This document shows, piece by piece, positions 34,282 to 46,580 of a stretch of DNA of 64,000 nt. Position 1 is the stretch's first letter; the number at the start of each line of letters is the position of its first letter. The translations under genes were made by a program, and so were the position numbers. The notes under the pieces are model-generated. The model was given only the letters and a program-made list of their open reading frames with translations. It searched no databases and was not told the DNA's origin. Origin of the DNA: Meconema thalassinum (taxonomy: Eukaryota > Arthropoda > Insecta > Orthoptera > Tettigoniidae); NCBI GenBank assembly GCA_946902985.2, contig OX336389.2:982078482-982142481 (forward strand), written 5' to 3'.

Positions 34282-36404
34282 TTGGAATATCGAAGTAGCT
34301 TATCTGAGCTTTCTAAAATTTGTATTCCCCGCCTTTTAATTTCAGATCCCATGTGTCAATCCTTTGAATTGCACATTTTCGCGGACAGTTCCGAGAAAGC
34401 CTACGGCTGTTGTGCCTATATAGTAGGACGTTCTCCCAATTCTTCTAGTGGATTCTCAAAATTGATTTGTGCTAATTCAAAAGTAGCTCCGCTTAAGTCA
34501 ATTTCCATTCCTAGATTGGAATTCTGTGCCGCCCTTATGGCCGCCAAATTATCTGTCAAACTAAACAAAAATCTGAATGTTCAATTTTCCCGCACATATT
34601 TTTGGTGTGACTCTACGGTTGTTTTGGCTTGGCTTTCGAAACCATCCTCTCATTGGAATACTTTTGTTTCGAATCGTGTTTCCAAAATTCAGGAAATCTC
34701 CCACTCAGAGCAGTGGTGTCATGTTTCTGGTAAAGAAAATCCCGCGGATATTATATCACGTGGCTGTCCACCTGCAAAATTGGCTTCTTTTGATTCATAC
34801 TGGCATGGGCCGCCATGGCTTTTGCAAAATTCCGCATTCTGGCCTCGTCCTTCATGTAGTGTGTTGACAGAAGTACCAGAAACTCGCATTGTTTTCGCTT
34901 CCTCTTATGTTGCTTCAATTTCAATTAGTCTTTTTCAGCGCTATTCCTCATTCTCTAAATTAATTCGAGTGTTGGCATACCTCTTTCGATGGAAATATAT
35001 TGTAATCAATCAACCTCTCACACCTCAAGGTTTTCTCACTGCAGTAGAACTGGAATTCGCAACCCGAAGAATTCTACTGTTAACCCAACAAGAAGTGTTT
35101 CCTTCCGAAAGACTAATGCTTTCGAATGGTCAGGAATTACCGAAGTCTAGTCGACTTTCAGCTCTAACTCCCTTCCTTGATCAGGATGGTTTGATAAGAG
35201 TAGGAGGTAGATTGTTGTTTTCAAACTATTCTAATGAAAAAAGGCATCCTATAATTCTTCCATCAAAACATCATGTGACCGCTCTCATAATACGGAGGTT
35301 TCATTACCAGCATTTACATGCAGGAACTCGTACTTTGTTGTATTTGATTAGAGAACACTACTGGCTTATTAATGGAGCTCATGAAGTGGCATCTGATGTC
35401 CGCAAGTGTATACCTTGTTTCAAGGCAAAACCGCGTCTTTCCACTCAGATTATGGGTCAGCTTCCTTCCTTTCGATCTGAGCCTAACAAGTCTTTTGCAC
35501 TTACCGGTGTTGATTATTCTGGTCCTTATACCTATCAAGTGAATTCTCCTACCTCTAAACGCAAGGTGTTGGGAAAGCTATACATAGCTTTATTCGTTTG
35601 CATGGTTACAGGAGCCATTCATCTGGAGTTAGTAACTAATGCATCCACATCATATTTTTTGTCCGCCTTCTCGAGGTTCACCGCTAGACGAGGTGTACCT
35701 TCTGAAGTATTTTCAGATAATGCGAAAACTTTTATTAGTGCTTCTGATCTTCTAAGAAAGGCACTAACCTCTCCTTCTTCTAAGGAACAACTCTCGAATT
35801 TTTCCTACAATAAGGGTTTCAAGTGGCATTTCACCCCTCCTTATGCCCCTAATCATGGTGGTCGCTGGGAATCGTGCGTGAAGCTTACTAAGAGGCAATT
35901 ACGTAAAACTCTTGGTCTATCCGTGCTTTCCTATGAAGAATTTAATTTCCTAATAATTCAAATTGAAGGAATTGTTAATTCTAGACCGCTTACTCCCTTA
36001 TCCAATGATCCTAAGGATCTTATTTCTTTAACGCCCAGTCATTTTTAATTGGTTGCGCTTTAGCTTCCACTCCTCCCTTGTTGACTCGGCGCATTGATAT
36101 CAATCTGCCTATTTATTGGAGAAAGATAGAATCTTTCCGTAATGCTTTTTGGCGCCGTTGGAAGCTGGAGTATCTTAGTTTACTTCAGCGGAGGGAGAAG
36201 TGGCGTCTTTCTCATCGTAATGTACGTGTGGGTGACATGGTGCTCCTTCGGAACCCCACTCCCCCTCTCGTATGGAATCTCGGCAGAGTGACCCATTGCC
36301 ACTCTGGTCGTGATAATCATGTTCGAGTGGTAGATATTCTTACCAGTAAAGGTCATTATACTAGACCTATTTCTATGATTGCCCCTCTACCACTCGATTC
36401 TTAG
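34282..36404 (+). pseudogene. BEL/Pao RNase H, integrase and C-terminal domain
   Basis: From 34282: the RNase H-like part (HIFADSSEKAYGCCAY, RLEFCAALMAAKL, FWCDSTVVLAWL). Then integrase with zinc-binding H-H-C-C residues (RRFHYQHLHAGT ... VRKCIPCFKAK), core Asp in FALTGVDYSGP, Asp in EVFSDNAKTF and Glu in GGRWESCVK. Then a DUF5641-like C-terminus (36078-36404). A run of five T near 36041 breaks the frame between core and C-terminus (stop at 36046). Apart from that the integrase is intact. Confidence 0.92.
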
Positions 36405-37729
36405 TGTTTATGCTTCTCTGTTGTTGTTGTTGTTTGCCTCTTGTTTGTTTGGTTTGGTGGTTTTCGGAGCATGGTCACTTTTGTGACAGTATACGTTTGT
36501 GTATACTTCGCGACAGCCCTGTTTTACTGTTCCTTTTCTTGTCCCGAAAAACTTCAAACCAAATTTATATGTTAATTAGTTTATTGTATCGTAATTAATT
36601 TACTGATTTATTTATAAGCTTCAAATTTGTAAAGTTCTCACCTTGAGTGTTCCAGTCGCTCGCTACCTCAAGCTTCCATACTCCCGACATACAGGGCATC
36701 TACTGGTTTGATCTGCTGTCTGCTGAGCGTCAGTGTCGACTGATGTCACCGCGACCTTCGTTCGGCCAATGGCAGGTCTTTGTCTGGTCGGGCAATCTCC
36801 AGCTTCGAGATTATTCTATGGTCACTATTTAAGACGCCACTTGCTGGCGTTCTTCATCACTTCTGATCAATCATCACCTCTGATCACTTCAACCTGCTGG
36901 TCACCGCTGCTGCATCTCATGACACCATCGCTAGTCTCTACGCTACCTAGCAATTACGTCACGAGATCTGAACCCTGACGTATCGCTCTAAATGGCAGGA
37001 ATAATTGCCAGCTCTCGTACTCTGCAAGCCGTACCTTAGATGGGGTACTTTGATTCGTCTTTCGAAGCAGCCGCAGTCCTTTTGGCTGCCGACCAATTCT
37101 CAAAATGCTGCTGGATCATCACTTGGACACTATAAATGTCATCCCTTCGCAAGAGAAGAAGATAGAGTTGACCTTTGTATCAACTGTGCACATATCTCTA
37201 GGCCATGTACGCCTCCATCAGAAGAAACTGTGAAGACTTCTCAATCAACGCTTATGCTAGATGGAACTTTTAAAGAGCTGGCTCTTCAACCCTTTGAGAA
37301 GATAAGTTCAATTTTATGAAGAATTCAAATCTTACTAGTTGTCTTACAATCTTAATCAGTTTTATGGTTCTTTTTATAAGGTGTATTTTTATGTTAAGCT
37401 CAACTTCTCTCAAATCAAGCAAGCTTGTTTCATTGGCATTTCCTTAATCAGGGTTTCTGTCATCTGGCCCTCACACTTTGTTCCATTTATAATTATTCAT
37501 TTCTGTGATAAGCACTTAAGTGCAATTTGTTAATTGTTTATAAATTTATTATTAGAAATAAACATTGTTAATGTATTGCTACCTACATTGGTTTTCTGAT
37601 GATGTATTTCATGCCCACTACCCCGCACCGCTTCAGTCTAATTTTTTTGACCACAGTAGTTATTTTGTCCTGGCTCTCGCCTGATGCGTTCTCCCGTATG
37701 GGGAAGTTTTAGGGCAAAACTCTTCTCCA
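36405..37729 (+). repeat. 3' LTR of the BEL/Pao element
   Basis: Near-identical to 29671-30994, differing by scattered substitutions, an extra TTGTTG unit near 36426 and small indels. Ends CTCTTCTCCA at 37729, after which similarity stops. Confidence 0.88.
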
Positions 37730-37904
37730 ATTGGCAACCAAGGTCCCCAAATCTTAAAATAATCCATCAAGAAATAATATACTAGTATGCACTGCTAGGT
37801 AATGGTATAGCTTCGGAACAGTATGGTATCCAAAGGCTTATTTAAATCAAAACTTTAATTTGATTTTTCAAATTAATGCCATACGGTATTAGTATTATTA
37901 GGCC
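37730..37904. other. Short unique spacer before hAT
   Basis: No gene. Its last eight bases, ATTAGGCC (37897-37904), are the left target duplication of the hAT element. Confidence 0.6.
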
Positions 37905-40900
37905 CAGGGGCGCACCCAGACTTTTGGTTTGGAGGGGGCTTTCCTCAATAACATGATTTCAGCTACGGAAAAAGAATGTGTCCATTTTAGTCTTGTATGT
38001 ACATAAGTATATTTGAGATCATATGCATAAAAATAAATTCTATAAGATCAAACATATTGTAGAATGCTCTGTAACCAATACAAAAGATGCTATTGGACTG
38101 GAGATTATTTAAACAAAATGCGCATTGGTTTTATACAAATTTTAGTTACAGTACCATAGAGCTATGTTTATACAAGTAATAAAAAGGAACTGCATGATTT
38201 TTATCAAGAATTAACTTTTGATCACGATTAGAGTGATAACGACTGGATTGCTCTGCTCACTATTATCATAACTATATATCCAGCTGCCAAGATCATCAGA
38301 TTGATGTGTAACATCAATTATCTGCAATCATTTATTAAGTTTTGAGTTGTTTATACCAAGAACTATTATAGGTTTTAGGAAATTAATAATAACTAGCGGA
38401 CCCGTGCGAGAAATATCGCATGTTCATAAATCACACGTTCCCCAATAGGTCTATAATGGGAGACGAGAAAGGTTGTTACGTTTTTATATCAAACAAATGA
38501 TTATAGAACACTATTTACATTTCAGTTAGAATTCCAAGTTCTACGTTCCCTAACTTAAGAAGGCAATCACTGAAAATTGGATCATCATAACACTCACCGG
38601 TTATTTGATATTTATGAAATTATACGATTTCAGTACTCATTCATTTATTTATTTTTCTGAAATCCATGAAAAATGATAAAGGAAAGACCTCAGAATGTTA
38701 AAATGCCTTGAAACAGGAGTCACAGCGGCCAAAATGTGAAGTGGACAGCAATTATGGACAGTATATTCCTACAGCGACAGTATCCGCAAATCGCACACTT
38801 CGTACATTTTTTCAAAAGTAATTTTTTAAAGAAATTATACATATTTATGAAATTTAGAGTACAATTCGTCACTGCTAATGTCTATTCTCCTTCATTTGAA
38901 TGATCATTTGTCACGATCGGTCGCTTGTGATATCCACAGGAGGGATCTATACTACTGAAATAATATACATGACATTTTGATTTTGAATATATAAATTTAA
39001 TTGGAACTAAAAATTACATTTTAAAAATTACGAGATGTAATTGTATACCATAGTGTTATGGATTGTAACAAATATTTTATGTACTGTACGTGAAAATATA
39101 TAAGTTATTTTAATTTTCCTTAATAACTAACATTATAATAAAAAATCTTAAACATTTCTAGAATTTCAAATTGAACTTAATTACACAGGCTTAATGCAAG
39201 TTTAAACAAATAGTTGAATACAAATCATGTATTAATGAATTAACATTAACGTTGTTTGAATAAAGTGGAAACTCAAATTTCACTGAACAAAATCCAGCCG
39301 CCTAGCAGATTTTTTCAAAGCGGAAACTACCTCTGTATGTACTGGTGACTTCAATTTCCCGGTGAATATTCAGTGCTGCTTGTCCAGTCAGCCTGTCTGC
39401 GCCCATGGTATTCCTAAGATATGTTTTCAGCCGACGTAGTGTATAAAATAACCCCTCAGCAGTGTTTGTAGTCACAGGGATGGTACACAAAATTCTCAAC
39501 AATGTGTGGATATTAGGAAACAAGTCCTTGTCACATAGATTCAACACATCGATTGCGTTTTTAGGGATATTAGCGTGGGTCTTGAAGCTCTTGTGCCACA
39601 GTTCAAACTCAGCCACAAGCAGGCCTTTGTTGTTTCCTCCACTTTCGATTGTCATTCTTATAAAAAATACACAGCTGTAAGAAATCAAGTTGCATATTTT
39701 CTTGGAAGGTTTCTTTATGTGTATGTGATGCATTGGCTGATGGCAGTAAGCACTCAAAACTCTTTAATAAGTATTTATGCTTGATGAATCGAGATTCCAA
39801 TGAAATAATGAAAGTGTCAATCCAAGGGATGAAAACAGATCTTTTATATTATAATTCTGGAGTTTCTGCTGGTATGTTGCTACTGTTCAGTTGTCTTCCA
39901 ACTGTTCGAGGCATCGAAATTATTGAACCGCAGTTATTAGCAATTTTGGTAGCTTCTTCAAACAACGAGTGAAATTCTTGATCTGAAATTTTTCTTAGAG
40001 ATTTAAAGCTTTCAATCACAGTTTCAGCGTGTGTAATTGCAGACGATAAATCTAAATCAGTTCCCTGAAGCTTTTCTTTACGTTTACTGTGTAACCAAGC
40101 AGTTTTTCTGATGCCAAGAGAGAAATTTTAAATTCACCTTGGCCTAAGGAGTTTAGTAGTATTAGAGCTCCTGAAGAAGGTTCCCTATCATTCCAGTGTT
40201 TAATCTCCTCTAACGCTACTTCAAGAGGTTGCAGCATTTCTTTCATAACAAAAATATCATCGTGCCTTTGTACCGTTCTCGTTGGACAAAGCTGCAGGAG
40301 TTTTTTCTTGTTGGTTTCAAGATTTATCTCAGATTCAATGCACTGTTTTAAAACTGCTTGCCTTTTAGGAGTGTTAAAAAATCCCACAACTTCTCCACTA
40401 TTCCAAAGCAGTTCCTGATTAATACAACCTCAGACGCGGTCGACAATGGCAGAGATTTGTCAATCGGTTTCATTCGGCAGTCCATAACTCATTTAAAGTT
40501 AGCTGCGCTTACACATGAGTCTTTATGATACTGCGAGTTTGCATGTTTTTCAAACTTTTCTAGTGATTTTTTCCAGTTCCAAAAGCCTTCTTCAACAAGT
40601 TGTCCAGTATGTTGAGCGTTACTCTTACCTACTTCCTTTTTTTTTTTGAAAAAGCCTATCATGGACACAGTATGCAGAGTCTTCAATTCCAGAATACGAA
40701 AGCCAGGTATATTTCTTTAGCCATGAAAACGAAAATTTTTCGTTGTTGGTTCCCAAGTGATCTAAAAGGAAAGTTAAAGTTGCTCTGAGGAACCCATTTG
40801 TCATTCAAAACTTTGAACTTTTCATTGTCCGTCAACACTTTGTTTTTAAATAAACCAATGTCCAAATCCATGTAATGTTTACTTACAACGGCCTTAGGCC

Positions 40901-41540
40901 TGCTCACATTTGCCTCTGAGCCCCCTCTGACGAACAACTTGGCTGTTTTTCTATGCTTGCTGTCCTTGTTAACAGTTCCTTACTCGTTGAAGGATTGCCA
41001 CATTCACTAACACTAACCACATCATATTTATTGATTTTTAACGGTTTAAAGTAGGTTTGCATGTTTGAATTTATTTTGTCTCCCATTACTACTAGTCCAA
41101 TTGGATACACTACGAACACCAATAGCCAATAGAAAATACAAACACAACAACAATCAACGAATCAACTTTTACAAACACCACTACTGACTTGACGCCTGAC
41201 ATGGAGCACAGCACAATACCTTGGGAAGAGAAATTTTCATCGCTGTCCCACGCGCAACTTGCTCCGAGCTAAGTTACGACAACGGCCGGAAATATACGAT
41301 CGTGTTGTGTTTACAACATATATTATTATCACTCCAGTATTGCATAAATATAGGCCTAACATAATTCTATTTTAAACGAGTTGAAAATCGCAACATGTTC
41401 CATCGTTCCAACACTAAACATTCTGGAGCCCGTTATGCAATCAATTTTCTTGAAAGATATCATCAATGTTTTTAAAGTGTTCCCAGTTTTTTTGGGGGGG
41501 GGGGCTTAAGCCCCCAAAGCCCCCCCTGGATGCGCCCCTG
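37905..41540 (-). mobile_element. hAT transposon with ATTAGGCC target duplication
   Basis: The left end CAGGGGCGCACCCAGAC and the inverse complement of the right end CAGGGGCGCATCCAGGGG are terminal inverted repeats differing at one base in the first 15. ATTAGGCC occurs on both sides (37897-37904 and 41541-41548). The transposase relic lies on the minus strand (41122 to 39302). Between 37945 and 39300 is 1.3 kb of AT-rich non-coding sequence; a start-like word CTAGCGGACCCGTGC at 38393 may mark a further nested insert whose end I could not locate. The right end has a 13-base G run (41499-41512). Confidence 0.95.
39302..41122 (-). pseudogene. hAT transposase, ZMYM1/TTF-finger type, broken
   Basis: On the minus strand: a polar N-terminus with MQTYFKPLKI (41060). 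Then the TTF-type zinc-finger region (about 40930-40500), with DKWVPQ and FPFR near 40830 and, after a frame change, FWNWKKSLEKFEKHANSQYHKD (split across 40520-40590). Then the catalytic domain fragment (40387-40052; CPTRTVQRHDDIFVM). Then the C-terminal dimerisation domain (39500-39302; NTAEGLFYTLRRLKTYLRNT, with LTGQAALNIHREI). That C-terminus is diagnostic of hAT transposases. At least four frame breaks occur, near 40920, 40690, 40440 and between 40050 and 39760, where part of the core seems lost. The enzyme would have cut and pasted the surrounding element but cannot now be made. Confidence 0.88.
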
Positions 41541-41548
41541 ATTAGGCC

Positions 41549-42780
41549 TACCCCAATGACAATATCATACCGTACATCATGATTGCAAACTAATTTATTT
41601 TCTTTCTCGTAAGGAGCAATTGATTACTATAACGTTTGCAACATTGTATGGTATGGAACATCTTAAAAATAAGTGGGTAGAAAAGTATGCAGTAGCCTAT
41701 AGTACTTAGATAAAAGAAGTACTGGTATGTAAATAAATATACTGTATCATAACCAAGGAGGCTTCCAGTTATTAGGTCATGGTGTAGTGCAACTATTTAG
41801 TCCAAGCGGAAGATCTTACACTCCAACTATTCTTACAACACACGACCCAACAGCTGAAAGCCTCCTTGGTCATATATGCAGACATGAAAATCCAATTCAT
41901 GAAATATACTGTACCTCTTATCATTCTTTTTGCACCCTTTGCATTGATCTGTTATGCCTATTTTCTAACACAGCTTAACGTGAAAATAAATGATCATGTT
42001 ACTGTCTTGTATAAAAATATAATTTTTCCTCTGGTTATACTCCATTCACAGGGGGGCAATGAATTCTTTATCATGTATGCCAGGGTTGAACTCTTGGTCA
42101 CAATTCAGTGTAACCAGGCATTTCTGTTCAGTTACACTGTAGCCACTGCCCAGCTCTCCACTTCTGTCTTGTGGAGCCAGCTCATGAGTTACCAAGAGCC
42201 TGAACGTTTTTGCAGCCTTTGCTGGCAATGGCTACAATAGCTTACTGATGAACAGGTCATGTTAAAGCAAATTGATACCAATCTCTGATAGGGTTTAAGC
42301 AGTCTTTTTTTGTTTCTGCTTCATTTTGGGGATTAGGACATGGTCATCATTAGGAAGTTTTGACTTTATTTGTGATACATGCTATTTGGCCATACACACT
42401 GAAAAGTTTCAATATTTTAAATCTCTATAATGTATCTAGTGTTCTTTATTGATTAGATAGGCCATGTTACCGTATTCTAAATTTAAGAAAACCTTTACCG
42501 GTCCTGTCCAACACTAGGTCTCCTTAATATGCTGCAGTAGAGAGGCAAACTTATCTGTCTAAAGGAACTATGCTGAGATTGCTATTTATGGACAATATAA
42601 ACACAATGGTTCAGTAGCATGGTTTAACACAATCTCAAAATAAATTATGGCTACATTTTGATATAAAGATAAGTAAGCCTCTATGGAGTTTGTTACACCA
42701 GACTACATTTAATTGAAAGGGGGAGGAATGAAATCTTCTGATGTCATCTGGTTAGTTTCAGTATGTCAGCATCAAACATA
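41549..42780. other. Non-coding stretch between hAT and LINE
   Basis: A 13-bp perfect inverted repeat, ACCAAGGAGGCTT (41752-41764) and AAGCCTCCTTGGT (41858-41870), is separated by 93 bases. A 124-codon open frame (41866-42240) has hydrophobic runs but no family resemblance, and I treat it as chance. Nothing else. Confidence 0.4.
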
Positions 42781-43408
42781 GCGGACACTAAAAATGAGGT
42801 TAGCCAAATCAAGTGTTTTACCTAAATAGCAGAAGTATAAAAAATAAACTAGCAGATATCGAGATACTAATACATATTGTGGAAAATCTAGATGTCATAG
42901 TGGTAACCGAGACTTGGGTGAAAAGTAATGATGCTAAATACTTCAACCTAAACAACTATTCTGTTGCATTTGTACACAGAGACAATCAGGATGGTGGAGG
43001 CGTGGGAGTTTATGTCCACAAAAATGGAATATAAAAGTGCTTAACCTAGTTGAGAGTAACCATAGCTTGATCCAGGTAGAGCTTAAAAGAAGTGATACTG
43101 TTCGTTTCAATAACCTGCATACTATCAATATAATTGCAGTATATAATCCTAACATAAATAACGCAACAAATTTCATGCAATCTCTAGAGCACTCGAAAAA
43201 CAATGCCAATCTTTGCTTATGCATTGGTGATACTAATATTAACTTACTGAACGAAAATAATGTAACCAAATCATACCTCAATCTACTATCAAGCTATGGT
43301 TTCACACAAGGCAATACTCGCTATCCAACAAGAATATGTGAATCAACAAGTTCACTCCTTGATCAGGTAACCACTAATAACTGTACCGTAAATATGCCTA
43401 TAGAATAA
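42781..43408 (+). pseudogene. LINE endonuclease domain
   Basis: Apurinic-type endonuclease that nicks target DNA. Seen: YLNSRSIKNKLADIE at 42815, VVTETWV at 42900 (catalytic Glu), GGGVGVYVH at 43000, INIIAVYNPN near 43130, and CIGDTNINLL near 43220 (the GDFN motif with Phe replaced by Thr). A TAA at 43032 and a shift near it break the frame. The SDH end of the domain falls near 43430 (SDHNILL in another frame). Confidence 0.85.
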
Positions 43409-43699
43409 GCAATATAAATAGTGATATTAGTGATCATAATATTCTTTTAACTGAGATTTTCTGTTCAAATTACTATCCAGGCAAAAGCCCAATTTCGGAC
43501 ATGCTATTTAAATACCCCCCCCCAACAAGCAAAGGTCCAGATCAAAAAACGTAAATAAAAATTACCGGTACGTGAAGAAAACAAATTCTATAATGATCTC
43601 AATCAAATAGACTGCTTAGATGATATAAACGAAACTTACACCGCCACGAAACACTAAATCTTAATACAGACACCCAACAAAGAAATCATTGACACACCT

Positions 43700-45665
43700 T
43701 TGCTGGAAATACACCAGAATCACAAAAACCCATGGATAACAACAGAATTAATTCAGCTAATAAAACAAAGGGACCTACTACATGCTAGACTTAAAGCTAG
43801 CATTCACAGAAACAACCACCTCTTAAAGGAAGCGCACATAATATGTAGGAACAAAGTAACAGCTTTAAAACGGAAACTGAAATCCTGATACTCTGAACAT
43901 AAATTAACATTGAACGCCAATAGCATAAAAGATACTTGGAAAGTAATCAATGAAATGATCTACAACTGCACAACTGAAAACAAAGATGGCCCCAGTGAGA
44001 TAATAATTGATGGTAAATATTTGCAATGCTCTAAACACTCACTTTATAAACATAGCACACCAGTTAGCCAAAAACATCCTCCCAGGGAAGAAAGTTAATG
44101 AAATTAATGTCAACACAGATTCCATATTTATGACCCCGACTAATGAGATGGAAATTCGCAATATTATATTAAGCCTTAAAATGAAAAGTAGCCAAGACAA
44201 AGATGGTATGTCAGTAAAATTGTTAAAAAACTCCATTGGCATGCTAAGTAGCATACTTTAATAAATTTATCGTTAGAGACTGGCCTGGTGCCTGATGATC
44301 TAAAATAGCACGAGTCATACCAGTCTATAAAGGAGGTGACAAAAGCAATCCAGACAATTACAGACCCATTTCCATCCTCCCACCCATATCCAAGGTACTC
44401 GAAACAGTAGTAAAAAAACAAAATTGTTAATTTCTTAAATAAAAATGATTACTTCTACAAAGGGCAGTATGGATTCAGAGAAAACTCAAGCACAGAAATA
44501 GCCACAATTGATATTATCTCAAACTTGCAGGACGCGATAGACAAAAGGATGACAGCGAGTGGCCTTTTCATAGACCTGAGAAAGGCGTTTGATACTGTTG
44601 GCCATGAAATTCTTTTAGGGAAACTTGATAAAGCAGGTATCCGAGGAGTAGCTTGGTCATGGTTTAAAAATTACCTATCCGATCGTAAGCAGTATATTGA
44701 AATAAATGGCTACAGAAGTGAGGAAGTAAATATTACCCACGGTGTGTCCCAAGGATCAATATTGGGTCCATCCCTCTTCTTAGTATATATTAATGATATA
44801 GCAACACTCCGTTTTCATGGTAATATAACGTTGTTTGCAGACGACTTTAGCATCTTTTACAATGCGTACACCACGAACACGCTGATTACACACATGCAGG
44901 ATGACATGAATACAATACTTGGATGGACCCAGTCTAATAAATTAACAATAAATTAAGATAAAACAAATTATTTAATAATATCTAAGCGTAGAACAAAGTT
45001 ATACATCACTCAGAATATAATGCTGAATGAAAAGGCAGTTAAAAGGGTCTCATCTGTCAAATACCTAGGCCTAATAATAGATGAAAATCTCTCATGGCAA
45101 AAGCACATGGAGGCATTAGTAAAAAAATATCACCTGCCGCTGGGATGATTAAAAAATTGAGCTAATATATCCCAAAATATCTACTCAGAAAATTGTATTT
45201 TTCCTTACTCCATAGCCACTTAAAATATTTGAATAAAATTTGGATAAAATGCTCAAATTGCCTAACAAAGGAAATTGAGGTTATTCAGAATAGTGCCATA
45301 AGAAATATTTGTAACTACCCTTTTTTACACCAACCAAACACCTTTATATTACGAGTAAAATTCAACCTGTAGCCCTAACTGCAGAAATCAAATCAAATGT
45401 CCTGCTGTACCAAATCCCACACAAAAGTATCCACACAAATTTAAACTTCACTAAACAATCTGATTTACACGCTTACAAAACTAGACATGCAGATGATATA
45501 CCACTTTTCCTTATCAATTCCAAACAATATGGCAGTAATAGCATTAAGTAAGCCTTGATTAAGTTCAATAGACTACCAGAAAATATAAAAATTGCACCTA
45601 GCCTACCAATCTTTAAAAGGAGGCTAAAACAGTTTATGTGGAATGATTATAAAATGTCAGTTTGA
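43700..45665 (+). pseudogene. LINE reverse transcriptase and C-terminal region
   Basis: After a linker (NPWITTELIQLIKQRD-like, 43725), the RT appears in several frames. ARVIPVYKGGDKSNPDNYRP is near 44310-44370. The best block, 44525-44956, has LFIDLRKAFDTV (first catalytic Asp), GVSQGSILGPSLFLVYINDI and LFADDFSIF (FADD active site). SVKYLGLIIDENLSW follows at about 45055. The C-terminal LPENIKIAPSLPIFKRRL motif is at about 45570-45625. TAA stops and frame changes occur near 44098, 44260, 44430, 44955 and beyond 45150. Confidence 0.88.
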
Positions 45666-45889
45666 AGAAATTCCAAAATCTGAGAAGACAAAAAAGACCA
45701 CATTGTGTACAAAAACTTATGAAAGCTACAAAATGTTGCATATTTTCATACTGAAAACTTTGTAAACTAAACATTGAATTGTTATTTGTCGCCAACAAGA
45801 TAAAACTGCATGATTCCTTTCTATATGAGTCCTTGACTCGTTAAGGGATTACTAAAATGCATTATTATTATAAAGGAGAAACACTGGCT

Positions 45890-46069
45890 GCTCAGTCCCG
45901 CGCTGAGAACCTGGCGTCAATCCCACCGTAGCTACAGAGAATAATACCGAAAACTAGAGATTTAATTTGCATATGCCAATGAAAAATAGGAAAATTTAAA
46001 TGTGCATATTCCTTGAGAATGAAATGGGTTTTCTAATGTTTAAAGATTCCCCTCCAGCTTCGCCACTGA
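45890..46069. repeat. Dispersed 180-bp repeat with hAT-like end (copy 1)
   Basis: From CTGGCTGCTCAGTCCCGCG to CTTCGCCACTG this matches 61049-61232 almost base for base, including AGAGATTTAATTTGC and GCCAATGAAAAATAGG. The right terminus, read inward, is CAGTGGCGAAGCTGGAGGGG, a typical hAT terminal repeat. It abuts the mariner relic at 46070, where mariner coding sequence switches abruptly. Left of CTGGCTG the two copies share nothing. Confidence 0.8.
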
Positions 46070-46580
46070 TAAAATGACACCAGTCCACTCTTGCCTCCTT
46101 TTGGCGTTCTGTCAGGGAACGTGGCACCCAACGGGCACATCTCTTTGCAAGGCCTAAATGATTGTGAACGATGGTCTCTGCTTCTGTTGACCCAATATTC
46201 AGGGTCCCTTCAATGTCACAAAATGTAAGATGTGGATCTTCTTTGATCAATTTCCTCGTAGCATCAATGTTTTCCTGAGTCACAGGAATTGCTTGGCAAC
46301 CGGGGCGAGGTTCAACTTCAATTGACAGCCGACCCCATGAAAACTTGCGAAACCAATTTCCAACTGTTGCCCTAGGATGGGAAGCCTCACCAAAACACGA
46401 AGCAAGGAAGAATGACATTCTTCGGTACTTATTTTTTTATAATCATAAAGAATCATTGCACGAAAATCGCGGCACAACATATCCATCTTGCACCATGTCT
46501 GACTCAGCACTGCTTGTGCTTTCTTCCCACGCTGTGGGAGAATCACCGCTGGGAGGGGTTGCTCGCGCATATTCCAAGAT
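46070..46580 (-). pseudogene. mariner transposase, N-terminal half only
   Basis: The minus strand encodes the paired helix-turn-helix DNA-binding part: FRAMILYDYKKISTEECHSS in one frame (about 46460), then after a frame change ATVGNWFRKFSWGRLSIEVE, ENIDATRKLIKEDPHLTF and ARWVPRSLTERQKEARVDWC (46080-46380). These are characteristic of Tc1/mariner (mariner group). The catalytic D,D34D domain is missing because a different repeat begins at 46069. The 5' inverted repeat is not clear to me. Confidence 0.85.

Larger units (their letters stand above)
28787..37729 (+). mobile_element. Tandem BEL/Pao arrangement: pol end, LTR, gag-pol, LTR
   Basis: A BEL/Pao element (5' LTR about 29671-30994, 3' LTR about 36405-37729) is preceded, without a gap, by a second copy of the last 880 bp of pol (28787-29670). 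28787-30994 and 35523-37729 are therefore one long direct duplication with few differences. The duplicated segment begins at TCCTTATACC, in the middle of integrase. This is what recombination between two copies, or a partly lost neighbouring element sharing one LTR, would leave. A target duplication cannot be read because the left end is truncated. Confidence 0.85.
42781..45872 (+). mobile_element. L2/CR1-like non-LTR retrotransposon, decayed
   Basis: Endonuclease, reverse transcriptase and C-terminal tail occur in LINE order on the plus strand, ending in a short ATT repeat (45861-45872) instead of a poly-A tract, which is usual for L2/CR1-type LINEs. No first ORF or clear 5' end is visible before 42781. 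The clade is a judgement from motif style (LNSRSIKNK at the endonuclease start, FKRRLKQF near the C-terminus). Confidence 0.8.

Noticed and set aside
41866..42240. 124-codon ORF with hydrophobic segments
   Set aside because: No start context, family resemblance or neighbour supports it, and composition is like the surrounding non-coding DNA.
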